Positions 12,798-21,100 of a stretch of DNA of 23,008 nt are shown piece by piece; positions within the stretch are counted from its first letter, which is position 1; each line of letters begins with the position of its first letter. Under the pieces are notes generated by a model, which was not told the DNA's origin, did not search any database, and worked only from the letters and a program-made list of their open reading frames with translations. This stretch comes from CAZNMF01 sp035547155 (GTDB taxonomy: Bacteria > Acidobacteriota > Vicinamibacteria > Vicinamibacterales > SCN-69-37): assembly GCA_035547155.1 (NCBI GenBank), contig DASZVJ010000221.1, forward strand, positions 1-23,008, written 5' to 3'. The position numbers and the translations under genes are program-made.

Positions 12798-15149
12798 CTA
12801 CCGGGCCACGACCTCCAGCTTCGCGTTCTGCAGCGTGTCGGAGTTGGTGCCGACCATCACCGTGAACGTGCCGGGCTCGACAACGCGCTTCATGTCGCGG
12901 TTGATGAGCGACAGCTCGCGCGGACCGAGCGTGAACGTCACCGTCTTCTTCGCGCCCGGCGCCAGCGACACGCGCTCGAATCCGCGCAGCTCCTTCACCG
13001 GCCGCGTCACCGAGCTCACGTCGTCTCGCAGATAGAGCTGGACGACTTCGTCGCCTGCGCGCGAGCCCGTGTTCGTCACGTCGACGGTCACCGTCGCCTG
13101 GCCCGCGGGACCAATCGTCGCCGGCGAGACGACCGGTGCCGACACCGTGAAGGTCGTGTAGCTCAGGCCGTGGCCGAACGCCCACTGCGGGCCGCGCGGC
13201 ATGTCGAGATAGCCGCGATACGAGGTCGGCTTGCGATTGTAGTAGTCCGGCAGCTGTCCGGCATCGCGCGGAATACTGATTGGCAGCTTGCCGCTGGGAT
13301 TCACGTCGCCGAACAACACCTCGCCGATCGCCGTGCCGCCTTCCTGTCCGACGTACCAGGCCTCGACGATCGCGTTCGCGCGCTCGGCCAGCTTCGGCAT
13401 CGCGACAGGCCGCCCGTTGATCAGCACGACGACGACGGGCTTGCCGGTCTGCAGCATCGCGTCGGCCAGCTCGTCCTGCTGGCTCATCAGATCGATGTTC
13501 GCCATATCGCCGAGGTGATTGTCGGCCCACGCCTCGCGCGACGTCGACTCGTTGGTGCCGATGACGAGGACGATCGCGTCGGCCGTGCGCGCGACCTTCA
13601 CCGCGTCCTGGATGCGCTGACGGTTCTTGATGGGATCGGCGAGCTCGACGGTGTCGCGCGCCCAGATCGGTTCGGACTCCGTGATGCGCGCACCTTCGGC
13701 GTAGACGATTTTCACGCCCGAGCCCGCGGCGGTCGTGATTCCGGACAGCACGTCGACACCGCGCCCCGGGTCCTGCGAGTAGCCGCCGAGGTGAATCCCC
13801 TTCGCGTTCGGGCCGATTACCGCAAGCGTCTTGATGGCCGATCGATTGAGCGGCAGCGCGTTGTTGCGATTCTCGAGCAGGACGATCGCCTTGCGCGCAG
13901 CCTCCAGCGCCACGGCCTGATCGCCGGCGGTGTTCGACACGCGCTCGGCTTCGTCGATGTCGACGTACGGATGCTCGAAGAGGCCCGCGAGGAACTTCGC
14001 CTTCAGCACGCGCGCGACCGCCGCGTCGATGTCGTGCTCGGACACCTGCCCGCTCTTCACGAGCGCCGGCAGCGTCTTGTACGCGTCGGGATCCGGCAGC
14101 TCCACGTCGACGCCCGCCGCCAACGCCTGCTTCGCGGCGTCCTCGTTGTTCGCGGCGACGTGGTGCTGGCTGATGAGCTGCGTGATCGCGTAGTAGTCCG
14201 AGACGATGACGCCGGTGAAGCCCCATTCCTGCCGCAGCACCTTGTCGAGCAGCCACGTGTTGACGTGCGACGGCACGCCGTCGATCTCGTTGTAGCTCGG
14301 CATCACGAAGAACGCGTTGCCCTCTTTGACGGCGGTTTCGAACGACATCAGCAGCTCGGATCGCAGCAGCCGCTCGGGAATCAGGGCCGGGGCCGTGTTG
14401 ATGCCGCCTTCGTGCGAGCCGTGGCCGCTGAAGTGCTTCAACGTCGCGAACACTTTGTCGGATGCGAGCGGCAGGCTGCGGCCCTGATAGCCGCGAATCG
14501 CGCCGAGGCCGAGCTGCGTCACGAGATAGGGATCTTCGCCGTACGTCTCTTCGACGCGGCCCCAGCGCGGATCGCGGCCGAGGTCGATCACCGGGCTCAG
14601 CACTTCCGTCACGCCACGCGCGCGCGCCTGCCGCGCGGCCACCGTCATCACGCGCTCGAGCAGCGCCGGATCCCACGTGCTCGCCAGCGCCATCGGCACC
14701 GGGAACATCGTCGCCTTCGGCGCGACGAGCCCGTGCAGCGCCTCTTCGTGGAACATCACCGGAATGCCGAGGCGCGTGTTCTCCTTCACCCATTTCTGAA
14801 TCGCGTTGGTGAACTCCGCTTCCTGCCGCGGCGAACGGACGCGCGGACCGACGGGCGTGCCGGCGATCTCGCTGGGACGCGAGATCTGCCCGAGCCCCTG
14901 GCCCAGCAACTGCCCCGCCGTCGCCGGCGTGAACTCGCCGTTCGCATCCTGGATCGCGTCCTTCGTGTTCCAGACGCCGATCATCTGCGCGACTTTTTCC
15001 TCGAGCGTCATGCGTGAAAGCAGATCGGCCACGCGGTCGTCGACGGGCAGGCTCGCGTTCATGTACGGCGGCGGCGCCTGCTGCGCGATGACGAAGGCGG
15101 AACCGGAGACGACCAGCAACAGGAGGACGATCGGCATCAGACGACGCAT
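12798..15149 (-). CDS. Exported glycoside hydrolase family 3 beta-glucosidase/xylosidase (BglX-type)
   Basis: 783 residues from the ATG at 15149. MRRLMPIVLLLLVVSGSAFVIAQ is a Sec signal peptide, so the enzyme should act in the periplasm or outside the cell. The GH3 barrel domain (~40-345) shows LSRMTLEEKVAQM, DLGRDPRWGRVEETYGEDPYL (189-209), KHFSGHG (238-244) and the nucleophile Asp318 in GVIVSDYY. The alpha/beta sandwich (~370-600) and a C-terminal fibronectin-III-like domain (VVQLYLRDDVSSVTRPVKEL, then FERVSLAPGAKKTVTFTL) follow in the usual order. Length and order match E. coli BglX. It removes terminal glucose or xylose from beta-linked oligosaccharides. A further 21 codons upstream (to 15212) are in frame but overlap a candidate operator and would bury the signal peptide. 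Control by a LacI-type repressor is suggested by the site at 15198-15211. Confidence 0.94.
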   Translation of the reverse strand: MRRLMPIVLLLLVVSGSAFVIAQQAPPPYMNASLPVDDRVADLLSRMTLEEKVAQMIGVWNTKDAIQDANGEFTPATAGQLLGQGLGQISRPSEIAGTPVGPRVRSPRQEAEFTNAIQKWVKENTRLGIPVMFHEEALHGLVAPKATMFPVPMALASTWDPALLERVMTVAARQARARGVTEVLSPVIDLGRDPRWGRVEETYGEDPYLVTQLGLGAIRGYQGRSLPLASDKVFATLKHFSGHGSHEGGINTAPALIPERLLRSELLMSFETAVKEGNAFFVMPSYNEIDGVPSHVNTWLLDKVLRQEWGFTGVIVSDYYAITQLISQHHVAANNEDAAKQALAAGVDVELPDPDAYKTLPALVKSGQVSEHDIDAAVARVLKAKFLAGLFEHPYVDIDEAERVSNTAGDQAVALEAARKAIVLLENRNNALPLNRSAIKTLAVIGPNAKGIHLGGYSQDPGRGVDVLSGITTAAGSGVKIVYAEGARITESEPIWARDTVELADPIKNRQRIQDAVKVARTADAIVLVIGTNESTSREAWADNHLGDMANIDLMSQQDELADAMLQTGKPVVVVLINGRPVAMPKLAERANAIVEAWYVGQEGGTAIGEVLFGDVNPSGKLPISIPRDAGQLPDYYNRKPTSYRGYLDMPRGPQWAFGHGLSYTTFTVSAPVVSPATIGPAGQATVTVDVTNTGSRAGDEVVQLYLRDDVSSVTRPVKELRGFERVSLAPGAKKTVTFTLGPRELSLINRDMKRVVEPGTFTVMVGTNSDTLQNAKLEVVAR

Positions 15150-15197
15150 CGCAGCGGGCTCCCAACGCGGCCACCGGGCCGCAAATGCTTTCGAGTG

Positions 15198-15211
15198 TGG
15201 AAACGCTACCA
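15198..15211 (-). promoter_or_regulatory. cre/LacI-type operator upstream of the beta-glycosidase
   Basis: TGGAAACGCTACCA has the central CG and dyad of LacI/GalR-family operators. It departs from the Gram-positive cre consensus TGNAARCGNWWWCA at one position. The flanks extend the dyad to TGTGG/CCACA (15196-15213). It lies ~50 bp before the glycosidase ATG, where repressor binding would block transcription. The regulator itself is not in this window. Confidence 0.5.
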
Positions 15212-15395
15212 CAGGGCGGGCGCGCGACGGTGGGGCATGGGCGAACGACAGACATGAGCGCGCGATGCCCGCGCGTGGCGACGACCGTGGCTGCGACGGA
15301 TGGAATCGCGCGAAACCGCTGGAACGATAGAACTCGTACGTAACGGACCTATCGGCCGGTCATCTGACCTCGAGCACGTGATCTCATCGATGAGT

Positions 15396-15424
15396 TTGAC
15401 AGGTGCGGTCTACTGCTGCAGAAT
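15396..15424 (+). promoter_or_regulatory. Promoter 1 of the CsgG-like gene
   Basis: TTGACA (15396-15401) and CAGAAT (15419-15424) are separated by 17 bp, a good housekeeping-sigma match. The predicted start, near 15431, abuts the cre/LacI-type site at 15435. A 12-bp palindrome (15383-15394) sits directly upstream of the -35 box. Confidence 0.5.
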
Positions 15425-15434
15425 CCACGACAAA

Positions 15435-15448
15435 CGTTTACGTTTCCA
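15435..15448 (-). promoter_or_regulatory. Second cre/LacI-type site, over the CsgG-like promoters
   Basis: Read on the minus strand this is TGGAAACGTAAACG, which matches the cre pattern at all but the final position. It shares the 9-mer GTGGAAACG with the site at 15198-15211 in opposite orientation, 237 bp away centre to centre. It also contains the dyad AAACGT-TT-ACGTTT (15432-15445). It covers the expected start of promoter 1 and the -35 region of promoter 2. Confidence 0.42.
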
Positions 15449-15465
15449 CTAGTAGCACCTATATA
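15437..15465 (+). promoter_or_regulatory. Promoter 2 of the CsgG-like gene
   Basis: TTTACG (15437-15442) and TATATA (15460-15465) are 17 bp apart, each matching the consensus at four of six positions. The -10 lies in the most AT-rich part of the region. The -35 box lies inside the second cre/LacI-type site. Confidence 0.35.
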
Positions 15466-15555
15466 TCTTCGACACGAAGGATACGGTGAGGGCGCCACCT
15501 GGATCTGTCGAATTCTCAGATGGCTGCTGATCTTCACCGCGAGCTCGGGAGCACA

Positions 15556-16818
15556 ATGACCCGTCGATTCGCTTCAGGCGTCCTCACCCTGCTGCTCCTA
15601 TCTGCCACGGGCGCGATATCACCGCTCAAGGCGCAATGGGCGCGACTGACGAACCCGCACTTCAATGTGCACCTGACGCATCCTCCAGCCATCGCGCTGA
15701 AGGGCGTACAGAAGGTTGCGGTCATGGATTTCGCCGGCGACTGCGGCGACGAGTTCAGCCAGCGTCTGCTACAGGCTGTCGCGAGGACCGAAAAATTCGA
15801 CGTCATCGATCGCTCGAATCTCGAGGCGATCCTGCAGGAGCAAGGCTTTCAGATGACGAGCGCCGTCACGGGCCAGGCCGCGGTCAAGGTCGGCCAGCTA
15901 CTCGGTCCCGCGGCGATGTTCGCGGGAAAGGCCACGAGCTGCAACGTGGAAGAGAGTCCGCTCCTGACGGATCTGAATTCGGTCACCGGTGCGGTGAAGG
16001 CGTACATTCGCAAGATCACCGCGACCATGAACGTCAGCGTGTCGCTCGTCGACTTCACGACGGGCCGTCAGCATGCCGGCCGTTTCATCGAAGCGCGTGG
16101 ACAGTTACAGAGCGAGAGTCGCCTGGGGCCACCCGAGCCGCCGAGCCGGCAAGAGGTCATGAATCGCATGTATTTGGATGCGGTTCGACAAGCGATGCGC
16201 TTGATTTTGCCCTGGGACGAGACCGTCGAAATCGTCGTCTACGATGACGATGACGCGCAGCGATTTCAGCTGAAACCCGCCGTGGAGCAGATGAAGCGCG
16301 GCGATCTCCACGGCGCAGCCGAAGGCCTGCAGGCGGCAGTCGACCAAGGCGGCGGTCCGAAGACAACCGACAAGGATCGCGCCAAGGCGTACTACGACTT
16401 GGGCATCGCGCTCATGTATAGCGATCAGCTCAACAGCGCGCTGCCTCTACTCGACAAAGCTGCGGGCATCGACCCCAAGAACCGCATCATCGCGGATGGC
16501 CTGACGGCCGCAAAGCGAATGCACGCGCTCGAAGAGGATCAGAAACGGCTCGAGGCCAATGCGGTGACATTTGGCGCGGCGTCGTCTGGCAGCCCGACGT
16601 CAAAGGGGGTGTCGACGTCGGTCGGCGCCGATCTCATGACCAACGCCGATATCGTCGACCTCGTACGTGCCCGGATGCCAGACGCCGTCATTCTCGCGAA
16701 GATCAAGGCATCGAAGACGAAGTTCGACTCGTCGCCGAAGGCATTGATCGCCTTGAAGCAGGTCGGGGCGAGCGACGCGGTGATCCTGGCCGTGACACAA
16801 GCGGCGCCGGCGAACTAG
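15556..16818 (+). CDS. Exported CsgG/LpoB-like protein with TPR-like and C-terminal repeat modules
   Basis: 420 residues from the ATG at 15556, with GGGAG 4 nt upstream. MTRRFASGVLTLLLLSATGA is a Sec signal peptide with no lipobox cysteine. Residues ~50-215 resemble the CsgG/LpoB fold: KVAVMDFAGDCGDEFSQRLL, FDVIDRSNLEAILQEQGFQ, then VSVSLVDFTTGRQHAGRF. Residues ~235-325 form helical TPR-like hairpins (AYYDLGIALMYSDQLNSAL). The last ~60 residues (LMTNADIVDLVRARMPDAVI, DSSPKALIALKQVGASDAVI) form a two-part helical module that I associate with many acidobacterial envelope proteins. Because the lipid anchor used by CsgG is missing, it is more likely a periplasmic assembly or sensing factor than a curli secretion pore. 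No curli subunit genes are nearby. Confidence 0.76.
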   Translation: MTRRFASGVLTLLLLSATGAISPLKAQWARLTNPHFNVHLTHPPAIALKGVQKVAVMDFAGDCGDEFSQRLLQAVARTEKFDVIDRSNLEAILQEQGFQMTSAVTGQAAVKVGQLLGPAAMFAGKATSCNVEESPLLTDLNSVTGAVKAYIRKITATMNVSVSLVDFTTGRQHAGRFIEARGQLQSESRLGPPEPPSRQEVMNRMYLDAVRQAMRLILPWDETVEIVVYDDDDAQRFQLKPAVEQMKRGDLHGAAEGLQAAVDQGGGPKTTDKDRAKAYYDLGIALMYSDQLNSALPLLDKAAGIDPKNRIIADGLTAAKRMHALEEDQKRLEANAVTFGAASSGSPTSKGVSTSVGADLMTNADIVDLVRARMPDAVILAKIKASKTKFDSSPKALIALKQVGASDAVILAVTQAAPAN

Positions 16819-16880
16819 GCGACGCGGCGTCCCCGTGACAGGACGTCCTCGCCCTGACATCATGGAAGGGTGGGGTCGAT

Positions 16881-17207
16881 GTGCACATCACGATGATCAA
16901 GAAGCGGCTGCGGGACGGCACGGAATGCCGCAAATGTGCTGAGGCGACCGCGCATCTCAAAGCGCGCGGCCTGTGGGAGCGGATCGACGACATCGTCTGG
17001 GCCCACGAGGACGATCCCGCCAGCGCCGGCGTAGCGCTCGGCCAGCAGCTCGCCGTCGATCGCGCGCCCTTCTTCATCGTCCGCGACGGCCGCGGCGAGT
17101 CGGTCTACACGAGCGTGTTGCAGCTGGTTCGCGAGCGATTGGGCCAGGACGTCAGCGCGCAGGAACAGGCCGCCGCGATCGATCCAGACGACGTCGGGGG
17201 GATCTAG
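16881..17207 (+). CDS. Small thioredoxin/glutaredoxin-fold protein with CxxC
   Basis: 108 residues, GTG start at 16881 behind GGAAGGG/TGGGG; Met5 is an alternative start. Cys16-Arg-Lys-Cys19 (TECRKC) is a CxxC redox motif, and Ala62-Pro63 in VDRAPFFIV is at the place of the cis-proline loop of thioredoxin folds. The last ~20 residues are acidic and probably disordered. No signal peptide is visible, so it is probably cytoplasmic. It converges on the APS reductase gene, an enzyme that needs a thioredoxin-type electron donor, so a dedicated reductant for sulfate assimilation is a reasonable guess. A glutathione-type or general redox role is equally open. Confidence 0.72.
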   Translation: MHITMIKKRLRDGTECRKCAEATAHLKARGLWERIDDIVWAHEDDPASAGVALGQQLAVDRAPFFIVRDGRGESVYTSVLQLVRERLGQDVSAQEQAAAIDPDDVGGI

Positions 17208-17246
17208 CGCGCCGATCCGCGGCGCGAAGTTCGGACTTCGAACTTC
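17208..17246. terminator. Double hairpin between convergent genes
   Basis: CGCGCC-GATCCGC-GGCGCG (17208-17226) begins immediately after the thioredoxin-like stop codon. GAAGTTCG-GACTT-CGAACTTC (17226-17246) follows, sharing one base, and ends 9 bp before the cysH stop. Both stems are perfect (6 and 8 bp). On the minus strand the second is preceded by cysH, so the pair could end transcripts from both sides. U-tracts are weak or absent. Confidence 0.5.
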
Positions 17247-17255
17247 GAAATTCGT

Positions 17256-17987
17256 CTACCTTCCAACGTTTCCCGCGTGCAGGCCGCACTCCTTCTTCGT
17301 CTCTTCTTCCCACCACCAGCGGCCTTCGCGCTCGTGCTGGCCGGGGTTGGTCGGACGCGTGCAGGGCTCGCAGCCGATCGAGATGAACCCGCGATCGTGA
17401 AGCACGTTGTATGGAACGTCGCGCTCGCGGATGTACGACCAGACCTGCGCGGACGTCCAGTTGCTCAGCGGATTGAACTTCACGAGCGGACGATCGGCCG
17501 TGCCGAACGTGCGATCGAGCTGGATGACGGGCACGGCGGTGCGCGTACCGGGGCTCTGATCTCTGCGCTGTCCGGTCACCCACGCACGAAGCGGGAGCAG
17601 CGCGCGCACGAGCGGCTCGACCTTGCGGATGCCGCAGCACTCCTTGTGCCCGTCCTTGTAGAACGAGAACAGCCCTTTGTCGCGCACGAGCTTCTCGACC
17701 GAGTCCGCGCGCGGGAACATGACGTCGATGTCGACGTCGTAGTGATTCCGCACGCGATCGATGAACTGATACGTCTCGGCGTGCAGGCGGCCCGTGTCGA
17801 GCGAGAACACGCGGAACGGCATGCCGATCGCCTTCGCCATGTCGATCAGCACGACGTCTTCGGCACCGCTGAAGGAGATGCCGATCTCCGGCGAGTACTC
17901 GGTGAGCGCCAGCTCCAGGATTTCGCGTGGATCGCGTGTCGCGTAGTCGGCGGCCGCCGCCGCCACGTTCATCAGATCGAGGGCCAT
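17256..17987 (-). CDS. cysH: Adenylyl-sulfate (APS) reductase, iron-sulfur type
   Basis: 243 residues. The enzyme reduces activated sulfate to sulfite in the cytoplasm using thioredoxin-type electrons. The nucleotide-binding PP-loop is SFSGAEDVVL (38-47), followed by FSLDTGRLHAET (61-72). Cys117-Cys118 (KECCGIRK) and Cys206/Cys209 (GCEPC) supply the four [4Fe-4S] ligands that mark the APS-using group rather than the cluster-free PAPS reductases. The catalytic cysteine is Cys234 in KKECGLH near the C-terminus. The ATG at 17987 has GGGAGAG just upstream; longer in-frame extensions reach into the divergent macroglobulin gene and were rejected. Other cys genes are not in the window. Confidence 0.94.
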   Translation of the reverse strand: MALDLMNVAAAAADYATRDPREILELALTEYSPEIGISFSGAEDVVLIDMAKAIGMPFRVFSLDTGRLHAETYQFIDRVRNHYDVDIDVMFPRADSVEKLVRDKGLFSFYKDGHKECCGIRKVEPLVRALLPLRAWVTGQRRDQSPGTRTAVPVIQLDRTFGTADRPLVKFNPLSNWTSAQVWSYIRERDVPYNVLHDRGFISIGCEPCTRPTNPGQHEREGRWWWEEETKKECGLHAGNVGR

Positions 17988-18071
17988 GTCTCTCCCGCAG
18001 CCGCCGCTCGGCCGCTGCTGTTCTGGACCGTAACACGCCGGACGATGGCCCGCAAGGCGCCGCAGGGACGA

Positions 18072-18091
18072 CGCGATATCGCGGGTAGACT
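18072..18091 (+). promoter_or_regulatory. Palindrome and -10-like box before the alpha-2-macroglobulin gene
   Basis: CGCGATATCGCG (18072-18083) is a perfect 12-bp palindrome, followed by TAGACT (18086-18091), a plausible -10 box 27 bp before the ATG at 18118. No clear -35 is seen 17 bp upstream. The 130-bp gap also has to carry the divergent cysH promoter, so the palindrome could serve both genes. Confidence 0.3.
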
Positions 18092-18117
18092 GTGAGCGTC
18101 CCAGCCGCAGGAGCCCC

Positions 18118-21100
18118 ATGCGCCGTCGTCTCGTTACGCCGATTCTCACGCTCGGCCTCGCCTGTCTGATCTCGCTGCAGGCCTCCACGCAATCCGCACA
18201 GCTTCGCATCGTCCAGGCCGCGCCGACCGGCGAGATCGGACAGCTCAGCGACGCGAACGAGATTCGCATCGTCTTCTCCGAGCCGATGGTCGCGCTCGGC
18301 CGGATTCCGTCAAACCCGGCGCCGCCGTGGATCACGATCCAGCCGGCGATTCGCGGCACGTACCGCTGGTCCGGCACGACGATCCTGATCTTCACGCCGG
18401 ATCCCGCGGCGCCGCTGCCGAACGCGACGCGCTTCACCGTGACGATCGATGGATCCGCGACGAGCGACGCGGGCCGGCAGCTCGGTCAGCCGTATCGGTT
18501 CACGTTCACGACGCCGACGGTCCGGCTCACGTCGATGCGCTGGTACCGCCGTCAGGATCGTTTCGATCAGCCGGTCGTCCTCGTGCTGAACTTCAATCAG
18601 CGCGTGCGCGCCGAAGACGTCCTCGCACATGCGCAAGCGCGCTACGAGCCGCACGACTGGGACGCGCCGGCGCTGAGCGATCGCGCGCGGGCGCGCATGA
18701 CGGCTACCGAGCCGAACGGCGTCGCCGCGTTCGACGCGAGAGTCGCTGCTGCGCGGCAGACCGCCGCGCGGCGTGACGTCATCGCGCTGCGCGCCACGAC
18801 CGACTGGGATCGCGAGCGCTTTCCGCCGGCAGACACGATGGTCGTGCTGGAGACGACGAACGTGCCGCCGCCGGGCACGTGGATCGAGCTGACGATCGAC
18901 GCCCGAATTCCCGGTGTCGACGGCAGCGCGCCGCCGCCGCAAGCGCAGCGCTCGACCGCCGAGCTCGATCCCGTGTTCTTCGCGTACGGCTTTGCATGCG
19001 ACGATGCCTGCGATCCGTCGGGCTACAACGGCTTGCGCTTCTCGACGGCCGTCAACGTCTCGCGATTCGCGACGGCGCTGTCTGTCCGCGACATCACCAC
19101 CGCGTCGAACGAACAGCTCGTCAGACAGAAGACCGCGGTGCCCGCGACGTCGCTCGACACCGAGACGACGCCGGGCCTCGAAGACGCGGGCTACGAGCGG
19201 CAGCCGCCCGCGCGCACGTTCGCCTATCGCCTGCCGCCAGCGCTGCAGGCGCGCGACGGCCAGACGCTCGGCACGCCGTGGATCGGCATCGTCGAGAACT
19301 GGCACGAGCAGGCGTTCACGAGCTTTGGCGACGGCCATGGCGTCTGGGAAGCGAGCGGTGGTCCGCAGCTGCCGTTCTACGCGCGCAATTTCCGCGACGT
19401 CACGCAGTGGCTGACGCGCCTCGATCCCGCCGATCTGATGCCGCGCATCCTGGCGCTCGACAAGAACGATTTTCGCGACGTGCCGCCGGGCGCGGGGACC
19501 GCGCGGCGATTGGACGTCACGCCGGATGCGACGCAATCGTACGGCATCGATCTGCGGCCTGTGCTGCCGAACGGAACCGGCCTCGTGTGGGCCGGCGTGC
19601 GCCCCGGCGAGCCGATTCCGCAGGCGGATCGCGCGGTGCCGGCGGATGCGGCGGATCGATCGTCGATCGTCCAGGTCACGAACCTCGGCGTCAGCGTCAA
19701 GGACAGCCCGCAGTCGACGCTCGTCTTCGTCACGCGCCTCGACAACGGCGACGTCGTCGATGGCGCGACGGTCAGCATCATCGACACGCAGAACCGGCAG
19801 GTCTGGCGCGGCACGACCGATCGCGACGGCATCGCGATCGCGCCGGCGCTGCCGCTGCGCAAGCCTGACGACTGGTACGACCTTTCGTTCATCGTCACGG
19901 CCGAGAAGAACGGCGACGTCGCGTATCTCGGCTCGAACTGGAACGAAGGGATCATGTCGTGGGACTTCGGGCTGCCGTACGAGCTGCACGAGTCGACCGA
20001 CATCCTGCGCGGATCGATCTTCACGGATCGCGGCGTCTACAAGCCCGGCGAGGAGATCCACGCGAAAGCGATCGTGCGCGCCGACACGCCGACGGGCATC
20101 CGGCTGCTCCCGGCGGGATCGACGCTCGACGTGCGCGTCCGTGATGCGCGCGGCCAGGACGTCGATCGCCGCACGATCACGCTGACGCGCTGGAGCAGCG
20201 CCGAGTGGACGTGGACGGTACCGGCGGCGGGCACGCTCGGCAATTATTCGATCGAAGCGCGCGTGCCCGGGCCGCCGCGCGCACAGCGCAACGACGCCTC
20301 GCCCGAATCGACGGAATCGAGCGGTGACTGGCTCAAACGCATCTCGGGATCGTTTCTCGTGGCGGCGTATCGACGGCCGGACTTCCGCGTCGACGCGCAG
20401 ATCACCGCCGATCGTCCGATCGCGGGCGCGGCGTTGAGCGGACACGTCGACGCGCGCTATCTCTTCGGCGCGTCGCTGGCGCGACGGCCGGTCCGTTGGT
20501 CGCTTACACGAGAGATCGATCTCGACATTCCGTCCGCCATCCTCGAGCGCTATCCGGAGGATCGCTACGCCTTCGGCTACTACGCGCGCGACGACAAGGG
20601 CGCCGAGCGCATCGCCGGCGCGGACGCGACACTCGACGCGAGCGGCACGATCGCCGTCAGCGCCGACGCCACGAGCGGTGTCGACGTGCCCTATCGCTAC
20701 ACGCTCGAAGGTGACGTCGAGGATGTCTCACGTCAGCACATCGCCAATCGCGCCAGCCTCGTCGTCCATCCGGCGCCGTGGTACATCGGCTTGCGGCGGC
20801 CCGACTATTTCGCCGACATCACGACGGGCACGAGCGTCGACGTCGTCGCCGTCGATCTACAGGGACAGGTCGCGACCGGCGTGCCCGTGACGCTCGCGCT
20901 GACGCGCGTGCAGTGGAACTCCGTGCGCCGCGCGGAAGGCGGCGGCTTCTACACGTGGGAATCGGAAGAAGTGCGCACGCCGGCGGGCCAGTGGACGGTG
21001 ACGTCGGCCGCGACGCCGGTGACGGTGCAGATTCCGCTGACCGACGGTGGATCGTACGTGTTGACCGCCACGGCGCACGACGCGGACGGGCACGCGACAA

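Larger units (their letters stand above)
15150..15555. other. 406-bp divergent control region between glycosidase and CsgG-like genes
   Basis: No gene is supported here. From left to right it holds a cre/LacI-type site near the glycosidase start (15198-15211), ~150 bp without recognised signals, a perfect 12-bp palindrome CTCATCGATGAG (15383-15394), and promoter 1 (15396-15424). It continues with a second cre/LacI-type site (15435-15448), an overlapping promoter 2 (15437-15465), and a small stem CTTCG-ACA-CGAAG (15467-15479). About 76 bp of leader then precede the ribosome site GGGAG (15547-15551). The section 15425-15475 is clearly more AT-rich than its surroundings. Confidence 0.6.

Noticed and set aside
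12546..15017. Long open frame (823 codons) on the plus strand opposite the beta-glycosidase
   Set aside because: Translation is Arg/His/Asp-rich with no domain, and it mirrors a clear GH3 enzyme. High-GC codon use leaves the opposite frame open by chance.
16819..16880. Terminator after the CsgG-like gene (10-bp palindrome AGGACGTCCT at 16840-16849)
   Set aside because: There is no loop or U-tract, and the palindrome is short enough to arise by chance at this GC content.
18310..20445. 711-codon open frame on the minus strand opposite the macroglobulin
   Set aside because: Extreme arginine content and no recognisable motif; the plus strand carries a convincing A2M protein.
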